Source: Isoetes taiwanensis (taxonomy: Eukaryota > Streptophyta > Lycopodiopsida > Isoetales > Isoetaceae). From it: a DNA stretch of 64,000 nt. The stretch spans positions 3,215,280-3,279,279 of the forward strand of contig JAJEKV010000075.1 in assembly GCA_021234155.1 (NCBI GenBank), read 5' to 3'. Shown in pieces: positions 58,199 through 64,000 of this stretch (within the stretch, counting starts at the first letter, position 1; every line of letters starts with the position of its first letter). Position numbers and translations under genes: made by a program. Under the pieces are notes generated by a model, which worked only from the letters and a program-made list of their open reading frames with translations, did not search any database and was not told the origin of the DNA.

Positions 58199-58564
58199 CA
58201 GATGCCGTTTTCAAACCTCTTCAACAACACTCATGGTTCTATTGGGTAGCAAGGATTACATCTGGATTTTCTACATGGTAGATAGAGATAAGCTTGGTGG
58301 CTATGCCACATGCCAGTCAGATATCATTGTAGTGCTGCACTCCAGATTTGGCAGGCAGTATTTGCCAAGCAGGATGCTTAGGCAGGATATTTAAAAAGAC
58401 ATACTTCAGCTTGAAAATTGCATCGCACTTGTCATTGCACTTGTCATAGCAGAAATGTGTACTTCACAAACGTTAATGCAAGAGGAAGACAATCAGTGGC
58501 CATTACATTCTGGGCAATAACCATGTGGCAATTAGAAAAGATTTTTCCGTGTATGCTGCATCTT
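58199..58564. other. Flank of the TIR element, no gene recognised
   Basis: A frame at 58230-58394 (LGSKDYIWIFYMVDRDKLGG) is open but unrecognised; it is not the expected KNOX C-terminus. Confidence 0.25.
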
Positions 58565-58588
58565 TTGGTTTTTTTCTAGGTTAGAAAA

Positions 58589-59053
58589 ATGAATGTTGCT
58601 TCTCACAGGCATGGGGAGCAGGCCACATCACCGATAGCTGATCCCGAGCAAGATAGAGGCCTCAATCTGCGCATAGCGGGGCTACCTGAAACAGATTCTT
58701 GCTCAGATGCTGAACAAGCTGCAAATTTTTTCACTGATATCATGCATATTCAGCAGCCTAGTATTGCCACAGCCCGACGAGTTGGGATCCAGAGACCGGA
58801 CAGACCTCATCATATAGTTGTACACTTCAGCACCTCTCAGAACAGATTATATGTGCTCCAGCACGTCAGCCATTTGAAGAATACTAGATTCTCTGTTCAG
58901 GAGGATCTCTCCCCTGTACAGTTAACTAGGCGACGGGGGGAGTTGTGCAAAGTCCGAGAGGCTCGGATACAGAACAAATGGGCAGTGTACAGAGGGGGCA
59001 CGGCTATTATTTGCGACCATTGGCCTGAGAACCCTTGGCTGGGATACGTATAG
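58589..59053 (+). CDS. LINE A ORF1 (L1 ORF1p-like), intact frame
   Basis: The 154-codon frame contains the RRM-like pattern GLNLRIAGLPETDSC, PSIATARRVGIQRPDRPHHI, VVHFSTSQNRLYVLQ and LKNTRFSVQEDLSPVQLTRR. The C-terminal part (RRGELCKVREARIQNKWAVY) matches the family B ORF1 end. It lacks the N-terminal coiled coil of the longer ORF1 proteins, so it is probably 5'-truncated. RNA binding is the inferred role. Confidence 0.7.
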   Translation: MNVASHRHGEQATSPIADPEQDRGLNLRIAGLPETDSCSDAEQAANFFTDIMHIQQPSIATARRVGIQRPDRPHHIVVHFSTSQNRLYVLQHVSHLKNTRFSVQEDLSPVQLTRRRGELCKVREARIQNKWAVYRGGTAIICDHWPENPWLGYV

Positions 59054-59184
59054 TGCCTTATCAGTTAGTTCTTTTTGTTATTTCTTCCATGTTTTGTTAC
59101 GGGGCTTTGTCTCCATGTTGTGCTTTGTTTAGGCTTATGCCTTCTTGTTCTGTAGGGGGCTCACGCCCTCTTTTCTTTGTTTGG

Positions 59185-59214
59185 GTCCCATAACCCGATA
59201 GGGTTCTCGTGGAC
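59185..59214 (+). other. LINE 3'-terminal hairpin (HAL1-like copy)
   Basis: Outer stem GTCC/GGAC, inner stem AACCC/GGGTT, loop GATA. The inner stem differs from family A copies 1-2 on both sides, with pairing kept. Confidence 0.8.
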
Positions 59215-59316
59215 GATAAAAAACTTATCTTATCTTATCTATTCTTGCTCACAAGCATTTCTTATATTGCCTTTCTATATGTACTTTGTATATAATTTGT
59301 ACTATTTTTATATAGA

Positions 59317-59356
59317 ATAGAATAGAATAGTTTTTTTAACGTCCACGGAGAATAAG
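59317..59356 (-). mobile_element. Tiny LINE A 3'-end remnant, inverted
   Basis: On the minus strand CCGTGGACGTTAAAAAAACT is followed by (ATTCT)n, as at the end of a LINE A copy. It lies about 75 bases after the plus-strand tail of the HAL1-like copy. Confidence 0.45.
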
Positions 59357-59495
59357 AGAATTGAAAATAGTATATGACATATTAGGTAATTGAACTATTG
59401 AATTAAATCTTCTGGACCCCAGTTTCATACAGGGCTTCTAGATGGTATTATAGGTGGTGGAAAAGGTGGAATTATACTTGATATAATTATGGATA

Positions 59496-59675
59496 ATTAT
59501 GGTATAATCGATCCATCGCGGCGGTGGTTTAGTGGTAAGGCCTTGGGTTGGGGTGACTTGCACCAGGGTTCAAAACCCACTAGCTACCATCGGGTGGAAG
59601 ACATGGGTGGGTGCAAGTCCCACCAACCTTGCCTTCAAACAAAAATAATAATAGTAATTATTATTATGGTATAAT
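59496..59675 (+). mobile_element. tRNA-derived SINE with 13-bp target duplication
   Basis: The perfect duplication ATTATGGTATAAT (59496-59508 and 59663-59675) flanks a 154-bp body. The body has an A-box (TGGTTTAGTGG, about 59524) and a B-box (GGTTCAAAACC, about 59568) at tRNA spacing, and ends in an AATAATAATAG tail. It is transcribed by RNA polymerase III if active and would need a LINE partner to move. Confidence 0.85.
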
Positions 59676-60792
59676 TTGTAATAATACATGATATTATACT
59701 TGACATTAATAATGATGCAATCGTAACCTCCGTGTGGCTCCGTGTGGCATTATACGTGGCATTGTCAATGATGTTATATCTGATAGTGATCATGTTAGAA
59801 AGAATGATACAAAGGATGATGCTTGTGTTAACAAGTCATTTAATTATAGCAATACAGGTGATGCCATAGGTGATACTATTATAGCGCTCATGGTGACATT
59901 ATGAATGATTTAATTATAGCAATACATGTGATTCTATAACTGATACTATTATAGCACCACAAGAACAAAATGCATGATATTATAACTGCAGCTATAGATC
60001 ATACTACAAATGATACTATTATGCCACTACAATGTTATAAAATATGATACTACAACTGTTGTTATTGGTGATGCGACGATATAGATAACGCGATTTCATC
60101 AACAGCTACCGTCACTCATTGTATCAAAATCTAAAAATTTTGAAAGTGCGATTTTAAGCAAATAAATGATGAAACTAGTGACTTAGATTGCTTATTCTCT
60201 TGTAATGAGGGCAGAAACGAACTTGATGGTTGCCATGTCTGCGGCAAGTTGAACTCGATATGCTGACCTCAAGCTCGATGGTTGCCATCAGCAAAGGATG
60301 TTCGTGCAAAGAATATTAGGACAAAAGTATTTTTCAGGGTTAGGGTTAGCTATCTAGACTGCCTAGTTTTCAAGAAAGATCTGAGCCATCAATGTTTTTG
60401 GCCTCGATTGAAACACACTATAACTTTATAATATAGGACGTTTTCATCACATGGCACCGTTGCATTGGTTGGAAGTAAACTGAAGGAGATTGAACCAAAA
60501 GAGGATCGAAACTATTTCAAAAATGTGTATTCATGGCAGAGAGTTCAATCGATTGCATTTTGGGCATGCCCAGGCATGTCGACCATCTGGGTGTGGTCGG
60601 AATTGCAGGAGAGGACATGCAACAAGAGCTTTAACCCTATTTGAATTCGTCTTGGGAAGAACACCTATGGTTCAGAAAGAATCCCGAAATCCATCTGTAT
60701 CTCCATTATAGGTTGAACTGATGATTATATGAGGCCATGCAGATCAATCCGATCCCTTCCAACCTATTTCTAAGTCTCTGCAGCATCCTGGG
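59676..60792. other. AT-rich stretch with degenerate GATACTATTATAG repeats
   Basis: Between 59700 and 60070 variants of GATACTATTATAGC and AATTATAGCAATACA recur irregularly. No gene is recognised. The frame at 60490-60711 shows no known motif. Confidence 0.35.
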
Positions 60793-61143
60793 TGGTGTTG
60801 TAAACTGTTTAAGAAAAAGGACTTGGTTAATTGCTTGCAAGTAAGTGCAATAGCTTTGCCTTGTATTTTGATTACAAGGGCGTTGCTTGATTGATTGCAG
60901 TATTGCAAGACTGATTGCAAGTGTTAGCTTGCATCAGAGGAATTATCTTAGGGAGATGATTCATCGGTCATTATGTTTAAGGGCCATTCGATTCTTTTTG
61001 GAAGGAATCAACAAGAAGCCAGGCTTTCTGATTAGTCTCTGGGAGACTAATCCCATCGGTCGTGGGGAATTCTGGGAGTTCGTGGTGCGGGCGCCGTTGA
61101 ACCTTGCCCATTGTTTGGGAAGCTGCAGAATTGTTGCGTAACA
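60793..61143 (+). repeat. Probable end of a 5' LTR (third Ty3 element)
   Basis: The LTR end is inferred from the primer site four bases downstream; the last bases are GCGTAACA. A candidate start is TGTTGTAAACTG at about 60797, but no second LTR lies in the window, so the left boundary is uncertain. Confidence 0.4.
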
Positions 61144-61147
61144 TTTT

Positions 61148-61159
61148 TGGTATCCGAGC
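61148..61159 (+). promoter_or_regulatory. Primer binding site, tRNA-Met-like
   Basis: TGGTATCCGAGC differs by one base from the plant tRNA-Met primer site TGGTATCAGAGC. Confidence 0.65.
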
Positions 61160-61221
61160 CCAATGGTAGATCAGTGACCCGAGAATGTTTCTAAGAATGT
61201 TCCAGAGGGTGCGAGCTGCCA

Positions 61222-62261
61222 GTGGATGGTATACCAGAAGTTCACCCTGTTGATGACGACTTATTGCCAACTTTGCAGGACATCCACCTGGATGATGAAT
61301 TGCCCGAATTTGAATTCGAGGCAGAGGTTGAGGCGGCCAGGGAAGATGGCGCCAAAATGAACCTCAGGAGGTGGTTACCATGGAAGGTGATCCTCAGGGA
61401 GAAGAACCTCGACAAGGTAATATAAACTTCTCTGTGGAAATCCCTTAGGTGCAGAATAATACAAGTGAGGAACCTTTGGAACAGAGATTCCATCATCTCA
61501 ATGAAGAGTTTAATAAAACTCGCAATGAGCAAGTACTGCTCAAGGAAATTCTGGGTAAATTTCAAGAGCAGTTAAGCACTTGAGCTTTCGAGGGAAATGC
61601 CCGAGAACAATGTCGGATGTCCACTATGGAAAAGTACTTGCTAGAAGCAAGAGGTGCTACCGTAGCCCTGGGAGCAAACGAGGAACCTAGAAATCATGCT
61701 ATTGGAGGAGTTACTAGCAACAAGATTGGAGTTGCAGCTAAGATTCCTCATGCGAATATAGAGAATCTTGAATGTACTAATTCATCTGAAGATTCTCTGA
61801 GAGAATTATTAGAAGAAGAGATTAAGTCCCTTGAGCGGGTTAAGATGCCAGATTTCTATGGGAAAGATGTTACTCTAGAGCAAGCTATGCTTTGGTCTAA
61901 CCAAATGAAATTCTATTTTGCGACAACAAAGAAAAGCAAGCCTGCTCGTTTATTGCATAATGCCACATCGAAACTAAAGGTCGAGCGGCCGAATGCTGGG
62001 ATACCCACATCGAGGATGGATGAAAGCTATGCACTTGTGCTGAATTATGCAAATTATTTAGGCAAGAGTATGCTCCCCAGCTATGACCGACATGCCTTGA
62101 TTCAGTTGAAAGAAACTGTTCAGACTAGGACTCTGCAAGATTATGTGGCAGAACTGCGAGCATTGTTCTCGCGCTTGTCGGATTTGATAGCCAAAATGAC
62201 GGTTGATCATTTTGTGAATAGGCTAAAGGATGCCAATATTCAAAAGCACATGTCTATGTAA
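61222..62261 (+). pseudogene. Ty3 gag (third element), partial
   Basis: An acidic leader frame (61222-61425) precedes the main frame at 61617-62261. The latter contains LERVKMPDFYGKDVTLEQAM, LWSNQMKFYFATTKKSK and the capsid-like end ALIQLKETVQTRTLQDYVAE, FSRLSDLIAKMTVDHFVNRL. It stops at TAA 62259-62261 with no zinc knuckle, protease or pol seen downstream, so the element is truncated or decayed. Confidence 0.65.
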
Positions 62262-63110
62262 TGCAAATCCCTTTGGATTTAATTTTAAGTCTCAATTTTA
62301 AGGTAATGTGAGCCTAATCCTGATCCAGGCAAGGATATTTGATAAACCCTTAGCTTCTTGCAAATGGAATGCAAATGTCAAAAATCCTTACAAATGAGCG
62401 TTCACATGCAAAAGGAATAATGATATTTCCAATATTTGGTACAACACACATCTTAGCTTGATAATGTCCTATCACCAGGTCTTAGATGTCCTAAATGTCT
62501 GCATTACCCACTTTTCTCTTGCTATCACAGCTAATGTTGGATCCCAATCTTTTGAGTTCTATAGCTGAAAACTCACTTTCATCGACTATATTAAAATAGT
62601 GAGGATAACGTTTAACTAGGCGTAAACTTGAGCAATCAGGCATAATAAAGTATCGTCTATATAGCCATCATTAAAAGCCCTCCATCTTGTTCTGCGTTTT
62701 TTCTAATCATTTCTACTGCATGCCCCCCACCTTGTTCTAATTTAAATTTTTGTTCTTCCCAGATCAATCTTTCAACTGCTTCAGTAAATTCCACCCTTGT
62801 TTCATGGTCCTTCTCCCTGAAGACTATAAAAATACCAAGATATTTTAGAACCTTATCTTTTAATTTCTTTATATCTTTGCATTTAGCATTGATCTTTATA
62901 TTCTTGTTAAGTTCCCACAGGGAAAATACAAATTCCTCCTAGGATTCTATAATGCTCCTCATTCGCGTCACTCTCCTAAATTTTCTATCCCACCTTCTAG
63001 TATTCGTCTTTCAGAACCAAGGCGCCCCTTTATCTTTCTCAACTCAGGTCTAACAAAAGTGGTATTCCAATCTACCTATGGATGCTTAATCTATTACATC
63101 TTGATAACTC
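62262..63110 (-). other. AT-rich stretch with a coding-like minus-strand piece
   Basis: On the minus strand around 63110-62640 a readable stretch includes DIKKLKDKVLKYLGIFIVFR and VEFTEAVERLIWEEQKFKLE, interrupted by stops. KYLGI recalls the LINE thumb motif, but the rest does not match the LINEs in this window. The remainder (62262-62640) shows nothing. Confidence 0.25.
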
Positions 63111-64000
63111 AAACATTTAAGCCCCTTGCCGCTGGCTATATTCTTAACATCATTACTTCAGCTGTGTGTCAGTGTCACATTAACATTTTTTTCCAATCCA
63201 ATCTGAAATAATTTTTAACATTTCTAATTAAAAATATTATAGTAAAAAAATAGAGATGCAAAAAATAAGAGTTTACTGGATCTTTTGGATGAATAATTAT
63301 TGCCCTACAGAGTAGAGTAGCATTACCGGGGACACACGCTGCAACAACTGCACCAGCGTAATTGAGGAAAACGCAATTCACGAGGACGAAGTTCCATTGT
63401 GCTTCCGCTGCCCCTGCCCCTGCCCCTACCTTTAAACCTCGGTAGGTTATCTGCTATAATTGTCGCAAAAGCAACAAGCCTAGAGCAAAGGGATACAACG
63501 GTTACCTGATGCAAGGCCACTTAGATGATTTGCAAGGCCAATTTGAAGCCTAAGATGAAGAAGCCAAGCAAGCATTCAAAATCGTCAGTTTGGATTTCTC
63601 CGCATAAATCCGGCAACTCAGTACCCACCATAGCTCCACTACTTGCACTAACGCCCTCTCACACACAATACACATGGCCTGCAAATCACCTATCCTCAAC
63701 TCACATACAAGCCCATGCTATCCTAACCATCCTTTCAAAATATTCGATCACATGTAATGTCCAGAATAAATCTACGCCTTGAAAATGTCACTCCCCCCTC
63801 CACAACAAGGGTTGTCAACTACGGGCAACTGAAAAAAATGATCTTGACGTGTCCGGGTGGAATTTGAGGGAAGCATATTGGATCAAACGATTCCGCATAT
63901 TAGCATTTGAATAAGGTCTCCGCATCGGCCACCTTTCCATGCCAGAATATGGCCCAAGGGGCCTTTGCCCTACTGGAAAGGACTGTCAGGCTATTTCAGC
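63111..64000. other. No gene recognised; short CCCCTG repeat
   Basis: A short CCCCTG run lies at 63409-63431. Frames such as 63525-63782 have no known motif. Confidence 0.3.

Larger units (their letters stand above)
58565..59245 (+). mobile_element. ORF1-only LINE A derivative (HAL1-like)
   Basis: A complete ORF1 is followed after about 130 bases by the LINE A terminal hairpin (59185-59214) and a TTATC tail. ORF2 is absent. The arrangement parallels mammalian HAL1 elements, which are L1 relatives that carry ORF1 only. It may instead be an internal deletion of a normal LINE. Confidence 0.6.

Overview
The window is nuclear DNA of a land plant, from a large, repeat-rich genome. The evidence is GT-AG introns, a plant-type serine hydroxymethyltransferase (SHMT) gene of the long form, decayed class II KNOX homeobox exons, LTR elements primed by tRNA-Met and tRNA-Asp, and many LINE copies. 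A non-angiosperm such as a fern is a reasonable guess, but the sequence alone does not settle it. Only one host gene (SHMT, four exons, 22290-25305) looks intact.

Layout. 1-6775: three degenerate copies of LINE family A, with a duplicated host-like segment between the first two. 6885-16206: a complete but decayed Ty3 element of the Athila/Tat (OTA) type on the minus strand, with 0.55 kb LTRs, tRNA-Asp-like primer site, gag, protease, RT, RNase H, only the zinc-binding part of integrase, and a 3 kb extra reading region (ORF3) in the env-like position. 16207-22289: apparently non-coding, with a possible 5' leader exon. 22290-25305: SHMT. 26866-44758: a stack of three LINE family B copies separated by (CT)n tracts; the first is split by a 7.4 kb chromovirus-type Ty3 element with 2.4 kb LTRs and a 5-bp target duplication.

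44759-49470: microsatellite, an unrecognised 184-codon ORF, tandem duplications, a second copy of the host-like segment, a foldback sequence, a SINE-like sequence and a Ty1/copia 3' remnant. 49697-55066: KNOX class II exon remnants flanking a near full-length LINE B on the minus strand. 55067-58198: a 3.1 kb element with perfect 36-bp terminal inverted repeats and two subterminal clusters of a CTATGCGCGCATAG palindrome. 58565-59245: an ORF1-only LINE derivative. 59509-59662: a tRNA-derived SINE with a perfect 13-bp target duplication. 60793-62261: the 5' part of another Ty3 element (LTR end, tRNA-Met primer site, gag). The rest is AT-rich and mostly unassigned.

The strongest new observations are: (a) a two-tier RNA hairpin at the 3' end of both LINE families whose stems covary between copies; (b) the palindrome-studded TIR element beside the broken KNOX exons; (c) the ORF3-bearing OTA retrotransposon that lacks a recognisable integrase core; and (d) LINEs stacked between CT microsatellites. 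No search or alignment was run; domain calls come from reading motifs.
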